Source: Flavobacterium cheongpyeongense (GTDB taxonomy: Bacteria; Bacteroidota; Bacteroidia; Flavobacteriales; Flavobacteriaceae). Taken from it: a stretch of DNA of 64,000 nt. The notes beneath the pieces were generated by a model, which searched no databases, was not told where the DNA came from, and was given only the letters and a program-made list of their open reading frames with translations. Location of the stretch: NCBI RefSeq assembly GCF_003202435.1, contig NZ_QJHK01000003.1:62001-126000 (forward strand), given 5' to 3'. Of the stretch, positions 35,234-44,975 are shown one piece after another; the stretch's first letter is position 1, and each line of letters opens with the position of its first letter. Position numbers and translations under genes: made by a program.

Positions 35234-38200
35234 ATGAAGAGTTTTTTGTTGACGATTACTTTGTCATTTTTTATTCTTCCTATTTTTGCTCAAAACGAAG
35301 CCTCAAATTGGTATTTTGGAGGATTTGCCGGATTAGATTTTAGGAATGGCCCCCCAATGCTTTTGACAGGAGGCAAAATTCAGACAAATGAAGGCTGTTC
35401 GACTATTTCTGATTCAGAAGGTAATTTATTATTTTATACCAATGGAGCGAAAGTATGGAACAAGAATCATAAAATTATGGTTAATGGCAATGGCTTATTT
35501 GGGCATTGGTCCAGTTCAAATTCTTCTATAGTAATACCAAAACCTAATTCAACAAATATCTATTATGTCATAACTCTAGATGAGCCAAGTCATTTAACAG
35601 CTGCATATTATCCTAATGCAGATCCGGATCCCAGACATTTAAATCCATATGATCCCACTACTGATTCAGACGATGGATTCAATAATGGTTTAAATTATTC
35701 GATAATTGATATGAGTTTGAATGGTGGAGAAGGAGAAGTTATTTCAAAAAACAATCATTTAATAACTTATGATACTGCAGACATTGAACAGAAAAAATAT
35801 AAATGTTCAGAAAAACTAACAGCGGTATATAATGCTGATGGGACCGCTATTTGGTTTTTAACACATTTTATCGATAAATTTTATGTCTTTAAGATTGATA
35901 GTAATGGAATTAATACAATTCCCATAATATCTCCTTCTGGTTTTACGATGCCTGTAAATGGTTATTTAAATAATGCAATTGGCTGTGCTAAATTTTCCCC
36001 TGACGGGAAAAAAGTGGCAATTGCTAATACTTATTTAGGTCACGATTCACAAAAATTATATCATGGAAATGCTTATCTATTTAATTTTGATAACAATTCA
36101 GGAATTGTATCGAGCGGTATTAAAATACTGGACGATAATCATCCTTATGGTGTTGAATTTTCTCCAAATAGTCAGGTTTTATATATAAATTCAAATAGAT
36201 ACAATTCATTTAGCAGTGATTTATATCAGTTTGATTTGACAGCAGCAAATGTTGCTAACTCAAAATACCGAGCTTGGGGCGCTGTTGGGGCAGGAGCTTT
36301 ACAACTCGCAATTGATGGAAAAATTTACATTTCAATGCCTGACAGTTGGAGCCTCTCTCAAATTCTTAATCCTAATATTTATGGCTCCAATGTTAATGTT
36401 ACGTGGTTTAATATAGACTTAGACGGGTTTAATTCTTCTCGAAGAAGTACATTTGGTTTGCCTACTTTTATACAATCTGACTTTGAACAAAATTTTACTT
36501 TTGAAAATCTTTGTCTTGGAAGTAATACCAGCTTTAATTTGATTAATTATACAAATGTTGCGTCTGTACAGTGGAATTTTGGAGATCCAGCTTCTGGAGT
36601 TGCAAATAAATCAACTGATTTAAAACCAGTACATACATATAATGCTGCAGGCGAATATGAAATTACTGCAACGGTAATAAGTAATTCAGGGTTAAAAAAA
36701 ATTATAAAAAGAAAATTAGAGATTACAAACATACCAAAAGCAAACACTATCAAAGATATATATGTTTGTGCAGAGGACAATAGCAGTTACTCAAATTGGG
36801 TATCGTCTTTTCCTGCTTCACATCTTGAGAAAGAAGTTTTGGGAGATCAAACAAACATGATTGTGACCTATTATGAAAAGTATGGAACACCAATCTATAA
36901 TATAGGAAGTAGATCAATATTTGGTCAGGAAACTATAAAAGTAAGGGTTGCAAGCAAAAACAATCCGAATTGTTTTGATGAAATAAATTTTCAGGTTATA
37001 GTTACTGATGGTGCAAAAGCATTTCCTGTTGAGGACATATATGCCTGCGATAATGATGGAGATGGTTTTGCATCATTTGATTTAAGCAAGGTTAAAGAAA
37101 TGATAGCAGGAAATCAAACAGGCATGACAGTTACTATTTTTGATCAAAACAATAATTTAATAGACCTGTCAGCAATCAATAATAGTTATGTTAACAAAGT
37201 TCCTTTAAAAGAAACACTTGTGGCCCGAATTAGCGATAAAAATGCAAAATGTTATCAGGAAAGAAATTTTAATCTTTTAATTACTACGAAGCCTATTGCT
37301 AATTCATTGACAACTTTAACCGGATGTGATGATAATAACGATGGTATTTCTGAATTTTTTGACACTTCCAATGTAGAAAAAATTGTTTTAGGAAATCAAA
37401 CCGGAATGAAAATTACTTATTTTAATTCTATTGGAAAACAATTACCAAGTCCCTTACCAAATCCTTATACAAACACGATAGCAAATCAGGAAAACGTAAC
37501 GGTAAGAGTTACCGATACAAAGACAAATTGTTTTTCAGAAACATTTTTAAATTTAGTAACATCTTCACAGCCAAAAATCAACCAACCAGTTCCTTTATAT
37601 ACATGTGATGAAGGCAATGGATTTGGAATATTTGATACATCTGTCATTGAAAATCAGTTAATTGGAAGTCAAAAAGATTTGCTTGTTTTTTATTCAGACC
37701 AAAACGGTAACCAATTGCCAAGTCCCTTACCATTAAATTTTAGGAATACGTCTGCATGGTCACAAATTATTAAAGTAAAAGTCCAAAATAAATTAAATCC
37801 CAAATGCTATTCTGAAACAAGTTTTGATTTAATTGTTAACGAATTTCCTAAAATAAATCTTAGTAATAAATATAATTTATGTGATCTGGAACCTTTCTTA
37901 ACTATTTCATCCAGTTCAGATTTTGATTCCTGGAAGTGGACTTTCGAAAATGGTACATTAATATCAAATTCAATAGAAGCAAAATTAACCAATGCAGGCA
38001 AATATACTCTTCTTGTTACCAAAAATAAGAATGGAATTTTATGTGATGCTTCATTTACATTTGACTTAATTCGCTCGAAATTGCCATCAATAGAAAAAGT
38101 TAATACCAAGGATGTTCCAAATAATAATTCTATTGAAGTTGTCACTTCAGGTGATGGCGATTTTGAATATTCAATTGATGGCGAGAATTATCAGGACAGT

Positions 38201-38548
38201 AAAATATTTAACAATGTTTCAGGAGGGGTTTTTAAAGTTTATGTTAGAGATAAAAAAGGATGTGGTTTTGATAATCAAGAAATTGTGATTGTAGATTATC
38301 CTAAATTTTTCACACCAAACAATGACGGCTATAATGAATATTGGCATATTATAGGAATACAAAAATTTCCTAATTCAATTACTAATATTTTTGACCGATA
38401 TGGTAAGTTTTTAAAAAAATTACAGCATAGTGACATAGGATGGGATGGCAATTTCAATAGTAATCCTATGCCTTCTTCAGATTATTGGTTTACAGTTGAA
38501 CTTGGAGATGGAAGAAATTTCAATGGGCACTTCTCGTTAAAAAGATAA
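35234..38548 (+). CDS. Large secreted protein with T9SS type B sorting domain
   Basis: A 1104-residue exported protein (signal peptide MKSFLLTITLSFFILPIFAQ). Residues 20-400 look like a beta-propeller (GCAKFSPDGKKVAIANTY, HPYGVEFSPNSQVLYINSN). A PKD-like domain follows (VQWNFGDPASG, HTYNAAGEYEITATV). Then come about four repeats of 85-90 residues with an acidic core such as YACDNDGDGFASFD and GNQTGM. The last 80 residues are the type IX secretion type B sorting domain (FFTPNNDGYNEYWHI, IFDRYGKFLKK, GWDGNFN). It is therefore probably exported by the T9SS and surface-bound or released. The role may be adhesion or gliding-associated. Nothing ties it directly to pectin, though it follows the locus on the same strand. 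Confidence 0.88.
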   Translation: MKSFLLTITLSFFILPIFAQNEASNWYFGGFAGLDFRNGPPMLLTGGKIQTNEGCSTISDSEGNLLFYTNGAKVWNKNHKIMVNGNGLFGHWSSSNSSIVIPKPNSTNIYYVITLDEPSHLTAAYYPNADPDPRHLNPYDPTTDSDDGFNNGLNYSIIDMSLNGGEGEVISKNNHLITYDTADIEQKKYKCSEKLTAVYNADGTAIWFLTHFIDKFYVFKIDSNGINTIPIISPSGFTMPVNGYLNNAIGCAKFSPDGKKVAIANTYLGHDSQKLYHGNAYLFNFDNNSGIVSSGIKILDDNHPYGVEFSPNSQVLYINSNRYNSFSSDLYQFDLTAANVANSKYRAWGAVGAGALQLAIDGKIYISMPDSWSLSQILNPNIYGSNVNVTWFNIDLDGFNSSRRSTFGLPTFIQSDFEQNFTFENLCLGSNTSFNLINYTNVASVQWNFGDPASGVANKSTDLKPVHTYNAAGEYEITATVISNSGLKKIIKRKLEITNIPKANTIKDIYVCAEDNSSYSNWVSSFPASHLEKEVLGDQTNMIVTYYEKYGTPIYNIGSRSIFGQETIKVRVASKNNPNCFDEINFQVIVTDGAKAFPVEDIYACDNDGDGFASFDLSKVKEMIAGNQTGMTVTIFDQNNNLIDLSAINNSYVNKVPLKETLVARISDKNAKCYQERNFNLLITTKPIANSLTTLTGCDDNNDGISEFFDTSNVEKIVLGNQTGMKITYFNSIGKQLPSPLPNPYTNTIANQENVTVRVTDTKTNCFSETFLNLVTSSQPKINQPVPLYTCDEGNGFGIFDTSVIENQLIGSQKDLLVFYSDQNGNQLPSPLPLNFRNTSAWSQIIKVKVQNKLNPKCYSETSFDLIVNEFPKINLSNKYNLCDLEPFLTISSSSDFDSWKWTFENGTLISNSIEAKLTNAGKYTLLVTKNKNGILCDASFTFDLIRSKLPSIEKVNTKDVPNNNSIEVVTSGDGDFEYSIDGENYQDSKIFNNVSGGVFKVYVRDKKGCGFDNQEIVIVDYPKFFTPNNDGYNEYWHIIGIQKFPNSITNIFDRYGKFLKKLQHSDIGWDGNFNSNPMPSSDYWFTVELGDGRNFNGHFSLKR

Positions 38549-38744
38549 TAATTTTATGGGTCAATCCCAAAAGCAGATCAGGTGCAAAATTTGGGTATTA
38601 GGCAAAAAGATTGGATAATCTGAACAGGAAGAAGTTTATATTTCTCACTCCGCTAAATTCACCTCTAATTGCTTTAATTTTTGCATTAAAAGATTCTGCC
38701 GAAGCATTTTATTTTAAGCGTTCATACATATCTGTTTTCTTTAA

Positions 38745-39467
38745 TTACTTCGATATAATTTTCATAATTGTAACTATTAAAACAGATACCAAAACCAAAA
38801 GTGAATAATAGCTGCTTCTTTTTGTTTTATTATCAATGTTTTTGTTTTTTCTAATTTTAATAAAAGAACTAATCAACATACCACTTACAATTAAGGCAGA
38901 AACTCCAACAAGAATTTTATTATCTGAAACATAAACTATAGCCATGCAGCATAGTGTTAATAAAACAAAAGGAATTCTATATTTTTCATCAAATTTGGGT
39001 TGTTGAAATTCCTCAATTGGTTTAATTTGGTTACATAAAATCTCTAAATTTTCATAATTGTCAATTTGTGCAGGAATTAAAATGGTTTCAACAGCACTTT
39101 TCCCTTTTATTACGTACCCTCCTTTTTTGTCCTTAGTGATTGACTGAATGTCGCTAAATTGAATGTTTATTATTGGAGTATTGACTTGCTCTCTAACAAC
39201 ATTATTCTCTGAAAATATTAATTTGTAACTTTCAAATAGCATTTTTTGTCTTTTCAAACCTTTATAAAGCCCATATCCAAGAGCAAAAAGACAAATTGGA
39301 ATCATAAATGGTAAAACATCTAACACATCTTCTTTTTCTTTTGAATTAAAAAAAACAATGGCAATTCCAAAAGTCATTGATAATAATAGAGTCGGAACTG
39401 ATTTTATTATTAATTGCTTTTTCATATCCTCAAATCCATTTGGTCTGATTTTAAATATTTCGTTCAT
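38745..39467 (-). CDS. Membrane protein with about five helices, unknown function
   Basis: A 240-residue integral membrane protein. Two N-terminal segments (TLLLSMTFGIAIVFF; MIPICLFALGYGLY) are followed by a soluble region of about 85 residues that resembles a PH-like fold (VVREQVNTPIINIQFSDIQS, GGYVIKGKSAVETILIP). Three further membrane segments come near residues 165-238. The order of two helices, a PH-like domain and more helices occurs in small Bacteroidota membrane proteins of unknown role. It lies 87 bp after the stop of the next gene upstream on the same strand and is probably co-transcribed with it. I see no named family. Confidence 0.65.
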   Translation of the reverse strand: MNEIFKIRPNGFEDMKKQLIIKSVPTLLLSMTFGIAIVFFNSKEKEDVLDVLPFMIPICLFALGYGLYKGLKRQKMLFESYKLIFSENNVVREQVNTPIINIQFSDIQSITKDKKGGYVIKGKSAVETILIPAQIDNYENLEILCNQIKPIEEFQQPKFDEKYRIPFVLLTLCCMAIVYVSDNKILVGVSALIVSGMLISSFIKIRKNKNIDNKTKRSSYYSLLVLVSVLIVTIMKIISK

Positions 39468-39554
39468 CTAATTTTGATTTTAAAGTGTTGATTTATTTGA
39501 GTTGCTTCTTGTAATGCAGAACTTGGTTTATATTTCTGATAATTTATTCCTCAA

Positions 39555-40919
39555 TTAATCCCCGCCACAGCCTCCACAGGAACTGCCACAGGAACTGCTG
39601 CAGGAGCTTCCGCAAGAACTCCCGCAACCAGATCCTCTGTTCGAACCAGCATTTCTGTTTACATAACCAGTTAAGGGAATAAAAGAACTCGCTAATACTA
39701 CTTCTCCGTACAGGAAATAATTCCATTGCCAGTCTTGCTCAGCTTCTGTACTGATCTTTTTGTCTACAAAAGATAACGGAATTGTATTGCTAAACAGGTA
39801 GTTTATCATTTTAGTTAAATAAAAATCAGATATTATTACTAAAGCAAAAAGTATAAAAACTAAATACGTTACTGGTTTATCTCTTGAAATTCCTGAAATA
39901 AGTCTGCTAAAACCAATACTTAAAACCAACCCTAAAATGAGCATGCTAATTTTTATAATCTCACTAAATTGCTTAGAGTCTGTAATTTTTTGTCTGATTC
40001 GCCCAACCGCTCTTTCCATTTGTTCAAATATTGGCTTTTTTGCTATTATTTTAAACAATTGAGGATAAGGCATGGCTTCGTATTCTTTCATGATTTTAAT
40101 GACACAATTTTCATATTTATTGTCCGTTAAATTTTCATCAATCAGATTCAACCTATTATTACCCAAAACCTCGATTTTATTATTGCTGATCAAATTATTT
40201 ACAACACCATGAATAACAATTTCTATTTTATTATTTTGAAGAAAAACGAGTTCAAAGGCACTAAGATTTGCTAAAATGAAATTTGATTTGATACTTTCAA
40301 AAAGTGAATTGAAGGCTTTTTTTACAAAGCGCATTAATAAAACAATTACCCCTGTGAACAATAAAATATAAAAAATCAAAAAATCAGGATTCTGAATCTG
40401 TATTAAAATTGGCTTTATGATATAATAAACCGGAAAAATAGAAACTGCAAATAATCCTAAAAATATTTTTTTTAGTCTGCTAATTTCAATTTTACTTTTA
40501 TCCAAATTTAAAGAATCAAGTTCATTTGAATACTCCCAAATTTCTTCCGGCTGTTTTCCAAAATCATATTCATACAATTCTTTTATATTTTCTTTAGCCT
40601 TATGGAATTTTTCTGCTTCAGCTCTATTATGGGTTGATGGAATATGCTCAATCCTTTTAGAGAGAACAGTGCAAAAATCAGAATAGGAAGTGGTAAAAAT
40701 CAAGTGTTGATGCCAGACAATATCAACAATTTCTGAAGGTGAAACCATTTCATTTGAAGTTGCGGCCAAATACATGAATTTTTTATATTCCAGAATTGCT
40801 GTTTGAGCAAAATAGATTGTCCAGTTATTTTCAAATGCTAATCTTGTGAAAAATCCATATTCATCATTTGGATTATCTAATTCAAATTTTAAAACTTCTT
40901 TCCAAAGTACCGCGTTCAT
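39555..40919 (-). CDS. Membrane protein with GRDP-like head and Gly/Ser/Cys-rich tail (TIGR04222-like)
   Basis: A 454-residue protein. The N-terminal 130 residues contain IVDIVWHQHLIFTTSYSDFC, the signature of glycine-rich-domain (GRDP-like) proteins. Four membrane segments lie near residues 145-165, 175-200, 330-350 and 360-380. The C-terminus is a striking run of about 30 residues made almost only of Gly, Ser and Cys, with five GSSC-type units in a row. This combination resembles the TIGR04222 family of membrane proteins. The Cys-rich tail could bind metal or form disulfides, but no function is established that I know of. Confidence 0.7.
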   Translation of the reverse strand: MNAVLWKEVLKFELDNPNDEYGFFTRLAFENNWTIYFAQTAILEYKKFMYLAATSNEMVSPSEIVDIVWHQHLIFTTSYSDFCTVLSKRIEHIPSTHNRAEAEKFHKAKENIKELYEYDFGKQPEEIWEYSNELDSLNLDKSKIEISRLKKIFLGLFAVSIFPVYYIIKPILIQIQNPDFLIFYILLFTGVIVLLMRFVKKAFNSLFESIKSNFILANLSAFELVFLQNNKIEIVIHGVVNNLISNNKIEVLGNNRLNLIDENLTDNKYENCVIKIMKEYEAMPYPQLFKIIAKKPIFEQMERAVGRIRQKITDSKQFSEIIKISMLILGLVLSIGFSRLISGISRDKPVTYLVFILFALVIISDFYLTKMINYLFSNTIPLSFVDKKISTEAEQDWQWNYFLYGEVVLASSFIPLTGYVNRNAGSNRGSGCGSSCGSSCSSSCGSSCGGCGGD

Positions 40920-41219
40920 CAGTATGGCTTATTTTCGTTAATCGATTCAATTCTTTCTGCAGTCGAACTCTAAATAACGGTTTGCAACTACATATTGTTA
41001 ATAATCTTATACCGATTATTTCATGTGATTTTTCCTGAAAATTATCAGAAAAACAATTTAAAAACCGGTTCATAAAGAATACCAAAAACAGAGTTTTAGT
41101 TCAAACAGAAAACCTAAAAACATCAGAATAAATTGTTTATATGTTTTCATACTCGCAATCACATCTGTTGAACGAATTCGATATATTTGATTCTATTAAC
41201 AATCTAATGACTAAAAATT

Positions 41220-41621
41220 ATGAAAAAAAACAACGACTTAGGACTATTGATACTACGTATCACAATTAGCGTTTTAATGCTTTTGCATGGTATTTCGAAA
41301 TTTAGCGGTGGTTTAGAATTCATTAAAATGATGCTTGCCGAAAAAGGTATCCCTGGTTTTATTGCATATGGTGTATTAGTAGGTGAGATACTTGCCCCAA
41401 TTGCTATTTTAATTGGTTTCAGAACCAGAATAGCAGCCGCAATATATGCTTTTAATTGTCTGGTTGCTGTTTTAATAGCTCATAGCTCAGAAATATTTTC
41501 TATAGGAGAACACGGAGAATGGGCTATAGAATTACTGGGTCTGTATTTCTTTGGCGCTCTGAGTTTATTTTTTACAGGAGCCGGTAATATCGCTTTTTCA
41601 AAAAACAATCAATGGGATTAA
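41220..41621 (+). CDS. DoxX-family membrane protein
   Basis: A 133-residue protein with four hydrophobic helices and the DoxX signature: GLLILRITISVLMLLHGISK at the start, then GLEFIKMMLAEKGIPGFIAY, GEILAPIAILIGFRTRIAA and a C-terminal WAIELLGLYFFGALSLFF. DoxX proteins are inner-membrane proteins linked to quinone or thiosulfate redox chemistry in some organisms; the role here is unknown. The gene is alone between minus-strand genes, with about 300 bp of empty sequence upstream (40920-41219), and ends at a bidirectional terminator. Confidence 0.85.
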   Translation: MKKNNDLGLLILRITISVLMLLHGISKFSGGLEFIKMMLAEKGIPGFIAYGVLVGEILAPIAILIGFRTRIAAAIYAFNCLVAVLIAHSSEIFSIGEHGEWAIELLGLYFFGALSLFFTGAGNIAFSKNNQWD

Positions 41622-41736
41622 GTTTTCCGGAAAGAGATAAATTGTTTGTATTTCCATCTCTATAATATCACATTACAAACCTCCCAAAGCAGTTAACTTA
41701 AGGAGTTTTTTGGACAAAAAAAGGCTGTACAAGAGC

Positions 41737-41773
41737 AAAACCCTGAAAATAATTGATACTTTTCAGGGTTTTT
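41737..41773. terminator. Bidirectional intrinsic terminator
   Basis: AAAACCCTGAAAA pairs with TTTTCAGGGTTTTT across an 11-base loop. A/T runs on both sides make it usable for the DoxX gene on + and the lipoprotein gene on -. Confidence 0.8.
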
Positions 41774-41799
41774 ATTAACTCTAAAAAACTTAATTCGTC

Positions 41800-42183
41800 T
41801 TAATTCAACTTAAAAATATCTTCATATTTCAGATAGTCTTTTCTGCTGATTACGTATAAAGGAGTTCCGTTTTCATCTTTAATCAGCCCCATGCTTTCAT
41901 CATCGGATTTTGGAAAATTAATTTGATAATTTCTTCCATCAGTCAGTTGTATTCCGTAGGTCGATACAGAATTTTCAATTTGCACAGCATTCTGACTGTA
42001 CTCAAATTTTTCTTTTTTTCCGGAGCTGTTTCTAACCGTAAAATCTTTGGCATTAAAGAACAATTCAAATTTTTTGCCTTTAGCATCTGTAGCTTTCCAA
42101 GAACCACGATAGGTATCAGAGCCACTGCATCCAACTAAAATTACGGCTAATATTCCCAACAATGCGATACTTGCTTTTTTCAT
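41800..42183 (-). CDS. Small lipoprotein, unknown function
   Basis: A 127-residue lipoprotein from the preferred start at 42183. The 12-codon-longer version has no signal-like beginning, whereas MKKASIALLGILAVILVGC gives a clean lipobox. The mature part is a small beta-rich domain (SDTYRGSWKATDAKGKKFEL, NAKDFTVRNSSGKKEKFEY) like the lipocalin-style domains of Bacteroidota lipoproteins. No catalytic motif is visible. It follows the next gene upstream by 58 bp on the same strand and is probably in the same transcript. Confidence 0.72.
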   Translation of the reverse strand: MKKASIALLGILAVILVGCSGSDTYRGSWKATDAKGKKFELFFNAKDFTVRNSSGKKEKFEYSQNAVQIENSVSTYGIQLTDGRNYQINFPKSDDESMGLIKDENGTPLYVISRKDYLKYEDIFKLN

Positions 42184-42241
42184 TTTTATATTTTTAATTA
42201 TTTTAGGTTTAATGCTCAACTTTAATTAATGTGTGATTTTC

Positions 42242-42991
42242 CTACTCAACTTCAAGTTTGTCAAAATCTTTAATTTCAGATAATTTAATGATCTTATTCA
42301 TTTTTATCTCCTCTTTTGTTTCTTCAAATACTTCATCACCACTTTCTGCTTCCTCGTTTACATTGGTTTTCGTTACTTTCTTTTTAGTTAAAAAATTAAT
42401 ACTGGTTTCACTATTAACAACCGGTCCGAAATTATCACTCGAATCATAGCCAATTAATTCAAAATCTGCTTTTTGATACCTAAAAGTATAACTCCAGTAT
42501 CCGTATCTTCCGTGACCGTAATGAACATAAAGCTTCCCTTTTTCAATACTAACATCTAATTCTGGCGCAAAATAAACACCGCCATCTTCATTTTCAGATG
42601 AAAAACAATTATAATTTTTTACTGCCTCAATGTAATTGGTATTTTTCTTAAAAAGCACAATAATTCCTCTTCGGTTTCGGTCGAGTTTTCCGCGATATTC
42701 GTCTGTAATTATATTTTCTTTTTTGGTTCCTTTGATAATTACGACACAGTCTTCTAATCCATCTTTATTCAGGTCTCCTTTAATTTCCTGGAAAAACTTG
42801 TAGTCTGCCGGAATAAAATCAGCTATTGGTTTTCCGGTTTGGGGTTTTGGTGTTAGTTTTTCTGATTGATTTTCTTCTTTAACCGAAACTTCTTCTTTTT
42901 CAGCTGAAGTTTGACTTTTATTGGAATCATTACAGCTCTGAAACAGAACCACAAAAGATGCTATAACTAAAAGAGAATATTTTTTATTCAT
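42242..42991 (-). CDS. Lipoprotein with FG-GAP-like calcium loop
   Basis: A 249-residue lipoprotein. The start at 42991 is chosen because MNKKYSLLVIASFVVLFQSC forms a signal and lipobox; the longer frame adds 27 residues without such character. An acidic Lys/Glu-rich linker follows. The core has the segment IKGDLNKDGLEDCVVIIKG, a D-x-N-x-D-G-x-x-D calcium-loop motif as in FG-GAP/VCBS repeats, followed by a beta-rich domain. Such proteins are common in this phylum as envelope lipoproteins of unknown role. The C-terminal 40 residues are again highly charged. Confidence 0.72.
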   Translation of the reverse strand: MNKKYSLLVIASFVVLFQSCNDSNKSQTSAEKEEVSVKEENQSEKLTPKPQTGKPIADFIPADYKFFQEIKGDLNKDGLEDCVVIIKGTKKENIITDEYRGKLDRNRRGIIVLFKKNTNYIEAVKNYNCFSSENEDGGVYFAPELDVSIEKGKLYVHYGHGRYGYWSYTFRYQKADFELIGYDSSDNFGPVVNSETSINFLTKKKVTKTNVNEEAESGDEVFEETKEEIKMNKIIKLSEIKDFDKLEVE

Positions 42992-43043
42992 GGATTTTGA
43001 TTTACTTTGATATGATGATATATAATTTTTAGTATTGCAATTT

Positions 43044-43352
43044 TTATAAAACATCAAAAGAAGACCCCACATAACTTAAAATTTCAACTTTATGCGTGTT
43101 GCCCAATCCGCTTTTATCTCTTTGTTCCTGAAAAGATTTAAAAGAGGAAATGTTGAGGATTTGTTTTTGTATTTCTTCATTTTTGTAAGTTGAAAAATGA
43201 AGAAACGTTATTCCATCGTCTTGTAAATAGACATTATAACGAAATTCGGATGGGTTCAATTTTTTGAAGTCGCTTAGAAAGGTATTAATATTTGCTTTGT
43301 TTGCTTCCACTAACTCAGGTTTTACTGTGTAAGATACTTTTACTGTTATCAT
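43044..43352 (-). CDS. ABM-like dimeric alpha/beta-barrel protein
   Basis: A 102-residue cytoplasmic protein with the ferredoxin-like pattern of antibiotic-biosynthesis-monooxygenase-type proteins: strand MITVKVSYTVKPELVEANKA, helix NINTFLSDFKKL, strand RYNVYLQDDGITFLHFSTY, helix and final strand VEILSYV. Members form dimers and either oxidise aromatic compounds or bind small ligands. No cofactor-binding residue can be read here. It is the first gene of the short minus-strand group ending at 41800, with a 52-bp gap to the next. Confidence 0.7.
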   Translation of the reverse strand: MITVKVSYTVKPELVEANKANINTFLSDFKKLNPSEFRYNVYLQDDGITFLHFSTYKNEEIQKQILNISSFKSFQEQRDKSGLGNTHKVEILSYVGSSFDVL

Positions 43353-43465
43353 ATATTTTCATTTTGTGTGACAGTTTTTCATCATTATTACCGCTAATAT
43401 AGTGTTATTTTTATTACAAATTCTAAAAGTAAACTCAACCCAAAATTTGTTATGAAAACTGCTTT

Positions 43466-43573
43466 GCATGAGGGATGGTAATGGCATCTCCCGATTTAGA
43501 AAAACAAGGCTTTTTGCCGTAGTTTTTGTTAATCGGGAATACAATGGACAGCCCGACCCTTGTGGTCATGCCC
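43466..43573. repeat. Dispersed GGGCGTG repeat, copy 4 (reverse)
   Basis: Reverse-oriented relative: it opens GCATGAGGGATGG, has an inner CCCGATT/AATCGGG stem, then GGACAGCCCGACCC, and closes GGTCATGCCC. It fills most of the 289-bp gap between the ABM-like gene and the transporter. Confidence 0.75.
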
Positions 43574-43604
43574 AAATTCTTAAACTAATCAAAATTTAAT
43601 TCCA

Positions 43605-43633
43605 TAAAAAAACTCCATTGAAATAATGGAGTC
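43605..43633 (-). terminator. Intrinsic terminator of the RuBisCO-like operon
   Basis: On the minus strand ACTCCATTATTTCAATGGAG is followed by a run of T. It lies 9 bp past the stop of the BASS transporter, which fits the end of the operon that starts at 48347. Confidence 0.8.
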
Positions 43634-43641
43634 AGTGTATT

Positions 43642-44937
43642 TTAAACTGTATCCGGAACACCTTCTGTTTCTTCCTGATTGCCTTTTTTACGCCAATAAT
43701 TGGCAAGTAAAGAACCCGAAACATTCATCCACGGACTAAATACAGCCGAAGCGAGTCCAACCGTTGCCAGCTTGCCCATAGCACCAGCGAGTCCGGATGC
43801 CATTCCGCCGTTTTGAAGCCCTACTTCGAAAGCGATCGTCTGACTGCTTTTTTTGTCGAGACCGCTTAATCTGCTGAGCCAATAACCAAAAAAGTAGCCT
43901 GCTCCGTTGTGTAGTACCGAAGCCAGGAAAAGCAAAAATCCAATCTGAATTAAATTATCTCTTCCGGCGGCTGTGGTCACCAAGGTAAAATAGATGATGC
44001 CAAACATGGAGAAATACGGCATGATCGCATCAATTTTTGGATAGATTTTATATAATAAATGATATAACGTACCGACGATGAAAGCTCCGCAAGTAAAATT
44101 GATAATTTCGAGTATATGGGCTGCAGTTCCCTCTTCTGAAATTGAAAAAGATTTCCCAAAGAAAATAACAATTGTCAGCCAAAAGACCGAAAGGATTGTC
44201 AAAACATAAATTCTTTTTTTGGCTGTTTCTCCATAATTTTTCAACATATCGTGAATCATGGCTGCTGCCAAAGGAACCAGAACGATTTTAATAATTTCCA
44301 TCATCATATTGAAGAAATGCACCTCGACTAAAGTTCCGGCAAATATTTTCATTAAAAACGGCGTCATAATGGGTGCCGCCAAGGTTGACATGGCCGTTAC
44401 CGTTACGGACAAAACCAGATTCCCTTTGGCAATATAGGTCATTACATTCGAAGCCAATCCGCTGCTGCAGGATCCAATCAGAATAATTCCTGCGGCGATT
44501 TCGGGTTCGAAACCAAAAGTTTTGGCAATTAAAAAACCCATAATTGGCATGATGGTAAAATGTCCTAACAAGCCAATCAATACGCCTTTTCCGGATTTTC
44601 GGATTCCCGTAAAATCTTCGATGCTCATTTGAGTTCCCATTCCGAACATTACCATTTGAATGATGATCAGAATGAGCCATTTGTTACGCATATCAAAACT
44701 GCCTATGTGCAGAAAAAAATCAGGATAGATTAATCCGGCACACACGGCGGTGATAATCCAAAATGTATATTGATATCCGCTTACTACTTTCAGATGTCCT
44801 ACCCCAATGGCAATACTTGAAAAACCAAAGATTAATCCCAATTTCCACAATATCTCTATTTGCTGTAACCAGCCCAAACCGGCAACGATGAAAAATAGTG
44901 GGGCAGCCCAAAGAAAATATTTACGCATACTAAACAT
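43642..44937 (-). CDS. BASS-family (bile acid:sodium symporter-like) organic-anion transporter
   Basis: A 431-residue inner-membrane protein with about ten hydrophobic helices. Family landmarks include QMVMFGMGTQMSIEDF, IILIGSCSSGLASNVMTY and QTIAFEVGLQNGGMASGLAG, the last two being the crossing, ion-binding segments of BASS transporters. An alternative start at 44928 (MRKYFLWAAPLFF) is equally plausible. Members carry bile acids, pantoate, pyruvate or other carboxylates with sodium. It is the last gene of the operon with the RuBisCO-like protein, DUF1537 kinase and racemase-like genes, separated from them by a palindromic repeat. A sugar acid such as apionate is therefore a reasonable substrate guess. 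Confidence 0.82.
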   Translation of the reverse strand: MFSMRKYFLWAAPLFFIVAGLGWLQQIEILWKLGLIFGFSSIAIGVGHLKVVSGYQYTFWIITAVCAGLIYPDFFLHIGSFDMRNKWLILIIIQMVMFGMGTQMSIEDFTGIRKSGKGVLIGLLGHFTIMPIMGFLIAKTFGFEPEIAAGIILIGSCSSGLASNVMTYIAKGNLVLSVTVTAMSTLAAPIMTPFLMKIFAGTLVEVHFFNMMMEIIKIVLVPLAAAMIHDMLKNYGETAKKRIYVLTILSVFWLTIVIFFGKSFSISEEGTAAHILEIINFTCGAFIVGTLYHLLYKIYPKIDAIMPYFSMFGIIYFTLVTTAAGRDNLIQIGFLLFLASVLHNGAGYFFGYWLSRLSGLDKKSSQTIAFEVGLQNGGMASGLAGAMGKLATVGLASAVFSPWMNVSGSLLANYWRKKGNQEETEGVPDTV

Positions 44938-44975
44938 TATTAAAACATATTATTTTATTCAAAACTTTTCTTTAA

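Noticed and set aside
35109..35237. 43-codon frame before the T9SS type B gene
   Set aside because: It overlaps the start of the large gene and shows no motif or start context; probably chance.
38611..38808. 65-codon frame on the + strand
   Set aside because: No motif, and it runs into the end of the opposing membrane-protein gene.
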